64,000 nucleotides of DNA from the NCBI GenBank assembly GCA_017303635.1, contig JAFLCG010000002.1, positions 592,918-656,917 of the forward strand, read 5' to 3'. Shown piece after piece: positions 32,669 through 41,609 of this stretch. Every line of letters begins with the position of its first letter. Within the stretch, counting starts at the first letter, position 1. The translations under genes and the position numbers were made by a program. The notes below the pieces were generated by a model that saw nothing but the letters and a program-made list of their open reading frames with translations, was not told the DNA's origin and ran no database searches. The stretch is from Anaerolineae bacterium (lineage in GTDB: Bacteria; Chloroflexota; Anaerolineae; Aggregatilineales; Phototrophicaceae).

Positions 32669-34384
32669 TCACTCCCTGGGCTTGAATTTAGTCTTTATCC
32701 GCTCAGTGAAGAAGCTATTCTTGACAATGTCTTTGTCGTCAGTTTCAGGTGACCATATCCCATTAATAATGGATATGGCTTTTTCGAATTCTTCTTTAGC
32801 AAGTTGTGCATCCGAAAATGCATTGAGTAAGGACTTACAACTTGATTCGAGTTTTTTGCTTCTATCTAGTGGAACCAGTTCTGCCCCACACAGTTGATAG
32901 CGGACTATCATCAACATTACAAATCGAAAGCGGCGGTATTGGGCGTCAAATTCTCTTGATTTAAACAGATGCTCCAAGCGATAGTAACATAGCGAACTCA
33001 CAAAATATGGAGTGGGGCTGTGATTCGATTGATATATCTTCGCTTCTACTTGGGTTGCCAATTTTCCAGAGTGGCCCCAAGCAAGATGCGGCAAATCCAG
33101 AAACATTGATGCAATGGCTTTTATTTGAGTTGAGATCGTAATGATTCTGGGTTTCTCAATCCCTGTTTGTCCTAAATATTGACCAGACCTCCTCTCATAA
33201 TATAGTCGATTATCACCCTCAAATGTTGTGTAAAAGCTCTCAAGATCTTTTGCAAATGGTTTTAACGCCGTCATTTGTTCGGGCTTTATCGCAGTTTGGC
33301 TATTCGTTGACTTTATGACTTGGGTGATGAGTTCTTCATCAGTCAACGAGACCAGCTTGATTGGGATATAAATTTCACTTACTTCACTAGCAGATTTTCC
33401 ATGAAGAACATTGTATATTGCATGACTCGTTTGGCATCCATTTACAATCTGATATCCCTGAAGCGCGAAACGATTGCCTGTTGGACGAATCGACGATGCA
33501 ATAATGGTGACCCCATTGTTAAGAATGGGAAATCGCCCAGCAATTTGTGATCTAAGCGTATCTTCGATTTCCTGATTGACGCGATTTTCTCCTTGATAGT
33601 CTCTTACATTATCATAGAAGAGTGATCTTCGTATGCTTCCTTGCTCGTCTGTAATCAGTTTCAGATACTCACTAGCAGGGAGTATACCAATATACGATTG
33701 GTCAACACCGGATATATCAGGTAAGGTGAGCCTATCCCGAAAGGTAATCTCTGCTTTGGCATCGTTCTTGGTTGCCTGATAGTATTGCCGAATTTCCTTC
33801 GCACCAAGTGCTTCAAAAGTAACATTACTAAAGTAATTCAAGTCTGATAAATCACGCTCTGTTGCTTCAATTCTGGATACATGATCGTCTTGTGACGTCC
33901 AAATGCCAGTTGTTGCATAATATAATTTGCATATAGGATTGGCTTTAATCATCCATGTACTATTTTTGAAAATATGCTCTTTCAGTTCAGCCTTCTCTCG
34001 GATGCGGTCGTTTCGCAATTCATTTGGGTCAACCGAGAAAAACTTTCTAACTTCAAATGCAAAGTTTCCTAAATCACCAGAGTCAAAACTTGATGATGTC
34101 TTTGACTGAATGAATATGAAAACTGAATCAAGATAGCCATTAATCTCAATCAGATCATCTATTTCTTCAACCGAAGTTACTAGATTGCCGTTGACTATAA
34201 TTGCAATTCCATCTATACCCGGTGCAGCTCCAACTGAAATATCCTCAAGTGAAAAATGTTCCTGATAGTTAGCGGATACAATTGCGTAGTTGCAGAAATA
34301 TTCAAACGCAGTTGACTCATCTAGTGCTTGAATTTGTTGGTTCTGTACAAATTCTTTTAGCAGACCTTCTGTAATGCGATCCAT
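32669..34384 (-). CDS. AIPR-family (abortive infection phage resistance type) protein
   Basis: 571 residues from the ATG at 34384. A frame from 34423 exists, but a TATAAT-like -10 at 34428-34423 (minus strand) would lie over that start. The protein has a restriction-endonuclease-like N-domain (GIDGIAIIV then VFIFIQSKTS, a D...QSK pattern like PD-(D/E)xK nucleases) and a long body with GVTIIASSIRP, GYQIVNGCQTSHAI and IKSTNSQTAIKPEQMTALKP. These strings are typical of the AIPR family (PF10592). AIPR proteins are linked to phage-resistance loci. The gene is much AT-richer than its neighbours and stands alone, so it is likely acquired. Confidence 0.85.
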   Translation of the reverse strand: MDRITEGLLKEFVQNQQIQALDESTAFEYFCNYAIVSANYQEHFSLEDISVGAAPGIDGIAIIVNGNLVTSVEEIDDLIEINGYLDSVFIFIQSKTSSSFDSGDLGNFAFEVRKFFSVDPNELRNDRIREKAELKEHIFKNSTWMIKANPICKLYYATTGIWTSQDDHVSRIEATERDLSDLNYFSNVTFEALGAKEIRQYYQATKNDAKAEITFRDRLTLPDISGVDQSYIGILPASEYLKLITDEQGSIRRSLFYDNVRDYQGENRVNQEIEDTLRSQIAGRFPILNNGVTIIASSIRPTGNRFALQGYQIVNGCQTSHAIYNVLHGKSASEVSEIYIPIKLVSLTDEELITQVIKSTNSQTAIKPEQMTALKPFAKDLESFYTTFEGDNRLYYERRSGQYLGQTGIEKPRIITISTQIKAIASMFLDLPHLAWGHSGKLATQVEAKIYQSNHSPTPYFVSSLCYYRLEHLFKSREFDAQYRRFRFVMLMIVRYQLCGAELVPLDRSKKLESSCKSLLNAFSDAQLAKEEFEKAISIINGIWSPETDDKDIVKNSFFTERIKTKFKPRE

Positions 34385-34525
34385 CTGTTTGAAACCTTGT
34401 CCTGTATTAAGGTCATTAATCAATTATATGATGACACTAAATTATGAATAGTAGAATTGATAGGTGATTCAAGATTGTTATGTTTTAGTGTGTTTCCAGC
34501 CCACCTTCTTCAATGCGTGCAGAAG

Positions 34526-35470
34526 TTAGCCCGATTTCTTGCTGGCGGGATTTTGACCGGCATCCTTGTTCTTAGCGGCGTCGCGGGCTTTCTTGGCGGT
34601 TTCCCCCATGCCGGGGAACCATTCATCCGCCAGCGCACCCGCCGGACGAGTCAGCACCAGGCCACCGAGGTCGCGGGCGATGCGCTCCAGCATGAACGGC
34701 TGAATCCAGGTGAGAGTATCGACCTGGACAGCCCTGGCCCCGGCATCGATGTAGTCCCGCGCATCCTGCTCCGAGTGAATGCCGCCGCTGCCGATGATCG
34801 GCGCTTCCAGCTTGCCCGCAAGCTGCTCGACCAGCCGCAGCACCATAGCCTTGACCATCGGGCCGTATATCCGGCCTGTGACCATGCGCCCACTGTGGGG
34901 ATCGCGGGCGCTGCCGCGGGGCGGCGCACAGACGACGACGGCCCCTGCCCCGGCGTGATCCGCCGTTTCTGCCAGCGCCAGGGCATCGGTGAAGGGTACA
35001 CGCACCAGCACCGGTTTATCGGTATTGCCGACCGCGCCGCGCACCATCTGTTCGGCCTCGGCCCAGGGAATATCGTCATTCAGGCCGAGTTCGAGCGCGT
35101 CCACTGCGTGTTCGGCATCGATCCGGCTGGCACATTTGCGGACGTGCTCCGGCGAGGTGCCAACCACATGGACGATGACCGGCATGGCGAAGTTATCCCA
35201 TAGGTCACGATATTTGCTCATCACCTTGCTGATGCCGGGGTTCGGCAGCCCGGTGTGGATGAGCATGCCGGAGTCGAGGGGGACAACGCGTGCCCCACTG
35301 GCCGGATTCCAGGGTGTATAGGTCACCGGGTTGGTGACAAATGCGCCGAGTTTTTCAAACTTAACGAGGCCGCTGTAGGCATCGCCAAAGCCCATCGTCC
35401 CGGCAGCCGGCATGACCGGGGAATCAACCTGAAGCGGATTTTTGCCAGCGCGCGTGATCTGGATCGACAT
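34526..35470 (-). CDS. Dihydroorotate dehydrogenase-like FMN barrel, active-site loop altered
   Basis: 314 residues with the class 1 PyrD layout: AAGTMGFGDAY, a loop with SGMLIHTGLPNPG, KPVLVRVPF, and the FMN-phosphate region PIIGSGGIHSEQDARDYIDAGARAVQV. In true PyrD enzymes the strand reading about ELNISCPN carries the conserved Asn and the catalytic Cys/Ser; here the corresponding region reads ELGLNDDIPWAE and has neither an S/C-P-N motif nor an obvious base. The gene lies 13 bases behind a PyrK-like gene, so they probably form a two-subunit complex. Either a divergent dihydroorotate dehydrogenase or a related FMN oxidoreductase on another substrate. Confidence 0.7.
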   Translation of the reverse strand: MSIQITRAGKNPLQVDSPVMPAAGTMGFGDAYSGLVKFEKLGAFVTNPVTYTPWNPASGARVVPLDSGMLIHTGLPNPGISKVMSKYRDLWDNFAMPVIVHVVGTSPEHVRKCASRIDAEHAVDALELGLNDDIPWAEAEQMVRGAVGNTDKPVLVRVPFTDALALAETADHAGAGAVVVCAPPRGSARDPHSGRMVTGRIYGPMVKAMVLRLVEQLAGKLEAPIIGSGGIHSEQDARDYIDAGARAVQVDTLTWIQPFMLERIARDLGGLVLTRPAGALADEWFPGMGETAKKARDAAKNKDAGQNPASKKSG

Positions 35471-35483
35471 GGTGGTGAAGTCC

Positions 35484-36254
35484 TCAGGGCAAATGCAGGG
35501 CGGTTAAATCGAGGGCGGGGCCATCCAGGCAGGCGAGCGCGTAGTCGCCTCCCTGGAGGCTAATGGTACAGGCCTGGCACGCGCCTACCCCGCACGGCTG
35601 GATCAACTGCGAGACACCGAAGATGTACTGCTTGGGCACCTCTGCCCGCAGTGCCTTAAACAGCTCCAGCACTTCCTTAAAGCGCCCCATCTCGTCATCC
35701 TGCCCGACAGCCACAAAAACCTGATCTGCCCAGCCCACGGTCATGACGCGGTTGGGCCACTGCAGTTTGTCATCGGAACGAATGACTTCCAGTTCCTTGG
35801 GCAGTTCGGATACGGGATAATCGACCGCTTTGCCACTGAGGACGAGGGTGGTATTGACCTTGTTGCTGAGCAGCCACTCGGTCGACATCAGCAGCGGGGA
35901 AGGCATGGTATCGTGGGCGATCATCAGGACTTGCCGGATGGTTCGCTTATAGGCGAAGGGTTTGCCGACCGGCCCCAGCAGCGTATATTGCTGACCGGGA
36001 TCGTAGGATGGATAGGTCGGGCGATCCACCGTCATCTCCGACGGATGCCCCGGTTTGGCGGTGACGGCCACCGGCCACCAGTGTTCCCGGAGGTAGGGCT
36101 GCCATTGTTCCGGCTGCGACCCATAAAATCGGCGTGCCAGCACGGTCTGACCCGGCTTGATGGTGTTGAGGGAGTCTTCGATGCTAAGGTGGAGCCGCTG
36201 GATGTGGGCGTTCAGCCGCGTCACCCGTTCGATATTGGCCTGTGTTTCGCGCAT
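35484..36254 (-). CDS. PyrK-like iron-sulphur electron-transfer subunit
   Basis: 256 residues from the ATG at 36254 (AGGGG 7 bases upstream; the longer frame would run through a neighbouring gene). The C-terminal 2Fe-2S site is complete: CGVGACQAC then TISLQGGDYALAC, a Cys-x4-Cys-x2-Cys-x12-Cys pattern as in PyrK. The FAD/NAD part is recognisable (YTLLGPVGKPFAYKR for the G-P-x-G motif, later VMTVGWADQVFVAVG), but the usual R-x-Y-S/T FAD motif is not seen. With the following PyrD-like gene it should pass electrons between a flavin and NAD. Its different FAD motif matches the partner's divergence. Confidence 0.75.
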   Translation of the reverse strand: MRETQANIERVTRLNAHIQRLHLSIEDSLNTIKPGQTVLARRFYGSQPEQWQPYLREHWWPVAVTAKPGHPSEMTVDRPTYPSYDPGQQYTLLGPVGKPFAYKRTIRQVLMIAHDTMPSPLLMSTEWLLSNKVNTTLVLSGKAVDYPVSELPKELEVIRSDDKLQWPNRVMTVGWADQVFVAVGQDDEMGRFKEVLELFKALRAEVPKQYIFGVSQLIQPCGVGACQACTISLQGGDYALACLDGPALDLTALHLP

Positions 36255-36411
36255 GGGTGCGCCCCTGTGTCCCTGAAAGGCATACGCTCCCATTGTACAC
36301 ACGTTCGGCCTGCCGTGCCGCTGTCGTTCGGTGGTCTGGTGCTGGTCAGTGGCTTCAGCGGGTACAATCAACGCTTCAGTATCCGGCAGTGCAGCAAGGA
36401 GCATGACAACC

Positions 36412-37320
36412 ATGAGCGTCCCCCGTATTCCGATGGCATCCGGCGATTTGCAGCTTTCGCAGATCATCCCCGGCCTGATGCGTCTCCTCCAATGGAACCT
36501 GAGCCGGGAACAGCTCATCGGCTGGATCAATACCTGTATTGACCTGGGCATGACCAGCTTTGACCATGCTGATATTTACGGCAGCTATCAGGTTGAAGCG
36601 GCTTTCGGTGAGGCGTTGGCGGCCAGCCCTGGCCTGCGCGACCGCATCGAGATCGTGACCAAGTGCGGGATTGCCCTGCTCAGTCCGCAGCGACCGGCCC
36701 ATACGGTGCATCACTACAACACCACGCGCCAGCATATCATCGCGTCGGCGGAACGCTCACTGCGGAACTTCCAGACGGATCGGCTCGACCTGCTGTTGAT
36801 CCACCGACCGGATGCACTGATGGACGCGGATGAAGTGGCGGCGGCGCTGAATGAATTGCTGCACAGCGGCAAAGTGCGGGCGATTGGGGTTTCCAATTTC
36901 ACGCCCTTCCAGTGGGACCTGCTGCAATCCCGGCTGGATACGCCGCTGGTCACCAACCAAGTGGAACTCTCGCTGACGTTCCTCAATACCCTGCATGACG
37001 GCACGCTCGATCAGGCCCAGCAGTTGCGCCGTCCGCCGATGATCTGGTCGCCGTTGGCGGGTGGTCGCCTGTTCAGCCAGAACGATGAGCGCTCGGTGCG
37101 GGTGCGCGCCGTGCTGGAGCGCATCGCAGCGGCACACGGGGTCGCCCCGGATGTGATCGCGCTGGCGTGGGTGCTGGCACATCCCTCCAAACCGCTGCCG
37201 GTACTGGGGACGGGCAACCTCGACCGTATCCGCGCCAGTGCGCAGGCGCTGACCGTCACGCTGGATCGTCAGGAGTGGTTTGCGCTATGGGAAGCCAGCG
37301 CCGGGCGCGAAGTGCCGTAA
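36412..37320 (+). CDS. Aldo/keto reductase family protein (YdhF-like)
   Basis: 302 residues. The first ATG of a well-placed ribosome site is 36412: AAGGAG lies about 10 bases upstream, while an ATG at 36403 is too near it. Classic AKR barrel residues are present: Asp and Tyr in FDHADIYGSY, Lys in IVTKCG, His in LLIHRPD. The cofactor region is GTGNLDRIRASAQAL near the C-terminus. It should reduce carbonyls with NADPH. The order of motifs is that of the YdhF group of E. coli; substrate unknown. Divergent from the PyrK-like gene, 157 bases apart. Confidence 0.88.
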   Translation: MSVPRIPMASGDLQLSQIIPGLMRLLQWNLSREQLIGWINTCIDLGMTSFDHADIYGSYQVEAAFGEALAASPGLRDRIEIVTKCGIALLSPQRPAHTVHHYNTTRQHIIASAERSLRNFQTDRLDLLLIHRPDALMDADEVAAALNELLHSGKVRAIGVSNFTPFQWDLLQSRLDTPLVTNQVELSLTFLNTLHDGTLDQAQQLRRPPMIWSPLAGGRLFSQNDERSVRVRAVLERIAAAHGVAPDVIALAWVLAHPSKPLPVLGTGNLDRIRASAQALTVTLDRQEWFALWEASAGREVP

Positions 37321-37743
37321 GACAAGACTCAACCGCGATCCCACCGGGAGGCTGCGCTCAGGCGCAAAGGACGCAAAAGCCCATGTAGCCATTTGGTCAA
37401 GGCGGGTGATATGTGTTTGTATGGGGTGCTTTCGGAATTGGGGGAATCCGGTCAAGGGTCAAAATCGAAACATATGTTCCATTTTCGATCTGATCTGTGG
37501 TATCTTGATCCTGGTAGATTGCCTGTGCTTGTCCCTGAAAGTAATCGACGACAACGACAACAATCTTGTGGCGGCGGAGGGGGTCTGCCACAGCCGCCAC
37601 TGCCACTAGGAATGATATATTCGCCCCCAATCTGAAATGCACCCGTTTGCATCTCCCGTCCTTGACCAAACGGTTGTGAATCAGTACGCTGTTTTCTGTT
37701 GGATGCACCGCCCGGATTTAGTGTCAATCGAGAACGGTGAACT
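37321..37743. other. Intergenic region with a dispersed-repeat copy
   Basis: Between the aldo/keto reductase and VanW genes. It holds GCCATTTGGTCAA (37388-37400), GGGTGATATG (37404-37413) and a GAAAC-ATAT-GTTCC palindrome (37467-37480), all shared with the region at 61.8-61.9 kb. Overlapping minus-strand frames up to 37727 have odd composition (for example PPPPPQDC) and no recognisable family. I find no gene here. Confidence 0.55.
37467..37480. promoter_or_regulatory. GAAC-N4-GTTC type palindrome (SOS-box-like), site b
   Basis: GAAACATATGTTCC, flanked by AAAATC on the left and ATTTTCG on the right. It is about 265 bases upstream of the VanW gene. It resembles the GAAC-N4-GTTC LexA box of Bacillus-type SOS systems, with one mismatch in the left arm. 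Confidence 0.45.
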
Positions 37744-39612
37744 GTGAGCTATTCAACTTATCCACCTCGTAATCCGAACCCGGAACCGGAGTTCAATCCC
37801 TGGCTGGTGCGGATCCCGCTGCTCATCATCACGGGTGGCGTGCTGCTGGTCGGGACTCTGGCAGCGCTCATCATCGCCTTCCAGATGCGCTACAGCAACC
37901 TGGTCATGCCCGGTGTGGCGTCGTCCGGCGTGGCGCTGGGCGGGATGACCCGCGAGGAAGCCCGTGCCGCCCTGCTGGACAGCTTCCGTTATGACGATCA
38001 GGTGATCTTCACCTTCCGGTATGGCGACCAGTTCTGGCAATACAGCGCGGGCGACCTGGGCATCGGCTTTGATGTCGAGGCGACGCTCGACCAAGCGTTT
38101 GGGGCTGGTCGCAGCGAGAGCGTGGTCAGCAACCTGGCCCAGCAAGCCAGTATCTGGCTGAACGGCCGGGGCATCGCGCCGGTCATCCGCTACGATCAGA
38201 ATACGACGCTGGCGGCGGTTCAGGCGATGGCTACCGAGATCAACCGCCCGGCGGCGAACGCCACGCTCCAAATCGAAGGCACCAGCGTCATCACCACGCC
38301 GGGGCAAAGCGGGCGGGCGCTGGATGTGCAGACGACGCTGATGCAGATCGACGAAGCGATCCGCAGCCTGCGGCCCGGCGGTGAACTGCTGCTGACGGTC
38401 AATGAAGCGGCCCCGACGGTCTGGGAGGCGGAAACCGCTGCTGCTAAAGTGCGGGCTGCGCTCTCCGGCCCGGTCACGCTGGTGGCGGATAATCCCGCAG
38501 GTGGGCAACCGCTTGGCCCGTGGACAGCGACGCCTGAACAAATCCGCGCGGTACTGAGCCTGCGACTGGTCGATAATGGCGACGGCACCCAGAGTTATGA
38601 TGTGGATGTGAATACGGAAGCCTTCCGGGGGTATATCGCCAATCTCGCGCCGGGGCTGATCTCGTTCCCACGGGATGCACGCTTCCACTTTGATGACCAG
38701 ACCGGGGTGATCCGCCCGATTCAGGCAGCGGTCAGCGGGCGGGCGCTGGATGTCGATGCGACGCTGGCTCGCTTGAAAGACGGTATCTTCAGCCCGACCA
38801 ATCGCATTGTGCCGCTGCAATTCAGCTATACCCCGGCGCGCTTCAATGACAACGTGACGGCGGCGGAACTGGGCATCACCCGTATGATCGCCGAAGCGAC
38901 CACCTACTTCGCCGGGTCGACCCGCAACCGCAAGGAAAATGTGATCGAAGCGGCTTCACGCTTTGATGGCATCATCATCGCGCCGGGTGAGGAATTTTCT
39001 TTCAATACCTGGCTGGGGGATATCAGCCCGGAGACGGGTTTCACTCAGGGCAAGGTCATCTTTGGTGGGCGGACGATTGACGGTGTCGGTGGCGGCGTTT
39101 GCCAGGTCAGCACGACCATTTTCCGGGCCGCGCTGCTGGCGGGCTTCCCGATCACCGAACGCTACTCGCATGGCTACCGGGTGGGATTTTATGAGCAGCA
39201 GAATTTCCCGCCGGGGTTGGATGCGGCCATCTGGCAGCCGACCGCTGACTTCCGGTTCATTAATGACACCGGATTCCACCTGCTGATCGAAACGACGGTG
39301 TTCCCACAGAATGACTCGATTCAGTTCCGGTTATACAGCGGGGATACCGGGCGGCAGGTGGTGATGGAGGGGCCGGTCATCCGGGATGTGACGCCCTCGC
39401 TCAACGCCACCTTCGTCAGCAACCCTGAACTGGCACCGGGTCAGGAACTGTACGTGGACTGGGCCAAAGAGGGGGCAGACGTGACCTTCACACGGCGCAT
39501 TCTGGATGCCAGCGGCCAGTTGATCCGCGAGGAAGCCATCTACACGCACTACCAGCCGTGGGGCGCGGTGGTACAGGTCGCGCCGAGTGATCCGCGCCTG
39601 ACGACGGGCTAA
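37744..39612 (+). CDS. VanW-family membrane-anchored protein with peptidoglycan-binding-like repeats
   Basis: 622 residues from a GTG start (GGTG just upstream). A short cytoplasmic N-terminus and one membrane helix (about residues 21-45) anchor it outside. Two related domains follow (about 55-190 and 195-360), each with a grooved beta pattern including GLGI/DLGIGF-type and SGRALDVQTTL / SGRALDVDATL motifs, as in the domains preceding VanW. The VanW domain covers about 380-545 (NRKENVIEAASRFDGIIIAPGEEFSFN, GGGVCQVSTTIFRAALLAG, ITERYSHGY). VanW proteins occur with cell-wall biogenesis and resistance genes; their reaction is not settled. A G5-like end is not obvious. Confidence 0.88.
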   Translation: MSYSTYPPRNPNPEPEFNPWLVRIPLLIITGGVLLVGTLAALIIAFQMRYSNLVMPGVASSGVALGGMTREEARAALLDSFRYDDQVIFTFRYGDQFWQYSAGDLGIGFDVEATLDQAFGAGRSESVVSNLAQQASIWLNGRGIAPVIRYDQNTTLAAVQAMATEINRPAANATLQIEGTSVITTPGQSGRALDVQTTLMQIDEAIRSLRPGGELLLTVNEAAPTVWEAETAAAKVRAALSGPVTLVADNPAGGQPLGPWTATPEQIRAVLSLRLVDNGDGTQSYDVDVNTEAFRGYIANLAPGLISFPRDARFHFDDQTGVIRPIQAAVSGRALDVDATLARLKDGIFSPTNRIVPLQFSYTPARFNDNVTAAELGITRMIAEATTYFAGSTRNRKENVIEAASRFDGIIIAPGEEFSFNTWLGDISPETGFTQGKVIFGGRTIDGVGGGVCQVSTTIFRAALLAGFPITERYSHGYRVGFYEQQNFPPGLDAAIWQPTADFRFINDTGFHLLIETTVFPQNDSIQFRLYSGDTGRQVVMEGPVIRDVTPSLNATFVSNPELAPGQELYVDWAKEGADVTFTRRILDASGQLIREEAIYTHYQPWGAVVQVAPSDPRLTTG

Positions 39613-39641
39613 AATACGCTGAGAGTATGAGGGCAGGGACT

Positions 39642-40463
39642 ATGAGTACTTCAGTGTATCCTATCGAGATCGGCGCGATTCGCGGGCGAGTCTTGCTGGA
39701 TGGCGTTCAAGTGGTCAGTGCTGATGATTTGGCGCGTATTTTCCCAGATGATAACCAGCGTATCCGTGCTGCATCACCGGATGAGGCCCTCAGTTTGAGT
39801 GGCAATGTCCTGTTTCTGGAAACGGCGGGCAAGCGTATCCTGGTCGATACTGGCATCGGCAACCTGATGCCGGATTTGCCGGGGCAAATGCAAACCCGGC
39901 TCCGTGAAACCGGCGTAGAGCCAGAGTCAATTGATACGGTCATCCTCAGCCATTTTCATATGGATCATATTGGCGGGCTGTTGGGGGCTGATGGACAGGC
40001 TGCCTTCCCTCATGCGCGGTTGGTTGCCTCGCGGATGGAGTACGATCACTGGATGCGCGAAGATCTGTTGGCAACACTCGATGAAGTCCGGGCTGGGCGG
40101 CTACGCCAGACCTTCGCCGCCTATCCCCGTCTTGACCTGGTGGAAGGGCAAGCCGAGGTAGAACCGGGTGTATCTTTGCTGCCCGCGCCGGGGCATACAC
40201 CCGGTCACTGCGCCATCTGGATCGAGTCCGAAGGCGCACATCTGCTGCATGTGGTTGATAGCTGGCACTGCGCCGCCCAGGTGCAACTGCCGGATGCGCG
40301 GCCAATTTTTGATGTGCAACCGGAGCTTGCTACCAGCACCCACCGTGATCTGCTGGCGCGGGCCGAGGCCGAGTCCCTGCGGTTGCTGACCTATCATCTG
40401 GCGTTCCCCGGTCTGGGCCACATCCAGCGGCAGGGTGAACATACGGTCTGGCTACCGGCTTAG
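39642..40463 (+). CDS. Metallo-beta-lactamase-fold hydrolase
   Basis: 273 residues. I use the ATG at 39642 because AGGG repeats lie just upstream; an ATG at 39627 is an alternative. The zinc motif SHFHMDHIGG is complete (HxHxDH), followed by a His in PAPGHTPGH and an Asp in HVVDSWH, then HLAFPGLGH near the end. This fits the glyoxalase-II/lactonase-like branch, with LFLETAGKRILVDTGIGN as the first strands. No signal peptide: cytoplasmic. Substrate unknown. Confidence 0.85.
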   Translation: MSTSVYPIEIGAIRGRVLLDGVQVVSADDLARIFPDDNQRIRAASPDEALSLSGNVLFLETAGKRILVDTGIGNLMPDLPGQMQTRLRETGVEPESIDTVILSHFHMDHIGGLLGADGQAAFPHARLVASRMEYDHWMREDLLATLDEVRAGRLRQTFAAYPRLDLVEGQAEVEPGVSLLPAPGHTPGHCAIWIESEGAHLLHVVDSWHCAAQVQLPDARPIFDVQPELATSTHRDLLARAEAESLRLLTYHLAFPGLGHIQRQGEHTVWLPA

Positions 40464-40543
40464 CACTTCAGGGCGGATTTCTGGATTAAGCGATGTACGC
40501 TATGGTTGATCTCATCACTGCATCATCTTCCTGAAGGGAAACT

Positions 40544-41569
40544 ATGACCCAGACCGACCCCATTCACGTCATCGTGGCGATGGACTTCGCCGACGAGATC
40601 ATCGAACAACTCCAAAGCATTTCTCCCCGGTTGGTCATCGAACGGCACTGGCCGGAGGTTCCGGCCCGCGCCTGGGCTGAGTGTGAGGTGCTCTACACGC
40701 TCAAACATTACCCGGAACCCGACCAGGCACCGCATCTGCGCTGGATTCAACTGCATCATGCCGGGGTTGATCGGTTGATGAAAAAGCTGATCGTACAGGC
40801 TGAAGACCTGGAAGTGACGACCGCGAGCGGGGTTCATGCGGTGCAGATGGCGGAATACTGCCTGATGATGATGATGGCTTTCACCTACAAGCTGCCGACC
40901 CTGCTCCAGCTTCAGGCGGAAGCGATCTGGCCGGAGAATGTAGAAGACTCGCTCACGCGGTTTGCGCCGTTCCACCTGCGGGGGCGGACGCTGGGCATCG
41001 CAGGCTACGGTTCCATCGGGCGCGAGCTGGCCCGCCTGGCGAACGCGATGGGGATGACGGTGCTGGCTACCAAGCGCAATATCAAGCATCCGGCCAGCGA
41101 AGACGAATACGCGGAGGAGGGAACCGGCGACCCGGCTGGCGAGATCCCGGCACGGCTGTATCCGCCGGAAGCGCTGCGGTCGATGGCTGGCTTGTGTGAC
41201 TTCCTGGTGCTGACGATGCCGCTGACCGAGGCGACCCGGCACGCGGTCAATGAGGAGGTGCTGGCGGGCATGAAGCCAACGGCAGTGCTCATCAACGTGG
41301 CTCGTGGGGGTGTGGTCGATACCGATGCGCTCATCTCCGCGCTGGCTGCCGAGCGCATTGCCGGAGCCGCGCTGGATGTGTTTGATGAGGAACCCCTGCC
41401 GCGCAGCAGCCCGCTGTGGAACCTGGATAACGTCATCATCACGCCGCACATCAGCGGTAACAGCGCCTTCTACCATGAAAAGACGGCGGCGGTCTTCACC
41501 GAGAATATGAAGCGCTATCTGGAGCGCCGCCCGCTGCTCAACCGGGTGGACCGCAAACGGGGGTACTAA
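40544..41569 (+). CDS. D-isomer-specific 2-hydroxyacid dehydrogenase family protein
   Basis: 341 residues, AAGGGAAACT before the ATG. The NAD-binding Rossmann motif GIAGYGSIGRELA lies at about residue 150. Catalytic Arg is in INVARGGVVDTDAL, Glu in FDEEPLPRSSPLW and His in ITPHISGNS. The catalytic dyad is complete, so it should reduce 2-keto acids or oxidise 2-hydroxyacids with NAD(P). An extra insert rich in Glu and Asp follows the Rossmann motif (HPASEDEYAEEGTGD), longer than in common members. It stands alone; physiological acid unknown. Confidence 0.9.
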   Translation: MTQTDPIHVIVAMDFADEIIEQLQSISPRLVIERHWPEVPARAWAECEVLYTLKHYPEPDQAPHLRWIQLHHAGVDRLMKKLIVQAEDLEVTTASGVHAVQMAEYCLMMMMAFTYKLPTLLQLQAEAIWPENVEDSLTRFAPFHLRGRTLGIAGYGSIGRELARLANAMGMTVLATKRNIKHPASEDEYAEEGTGDPAGEIPARLYPPEALRSMAGLCDFLVLTMPLTEATRHAVNEEVLAGMKPTAVLINVARGGVVDTDALISALAAERIAGAALDVFDEEPLPRSSPLWNLDNVIITPHISGNSAFYHEKTAAVFTENMKRYLERRPLLNRVDRKRGY

Positions 41570-41609
41570 TCGGGCAACCCCGGACGCCATGGGGTCACCC
41601 CTAACGCAT

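Noticed and set aside
37397..37727. Minus-strand frames of 91 and 103 codons in the gap before the VanW gene
   Set aside because: Low-complexity composition, they overlap each other in different frames, and they cross the dispersed repeat blocks.
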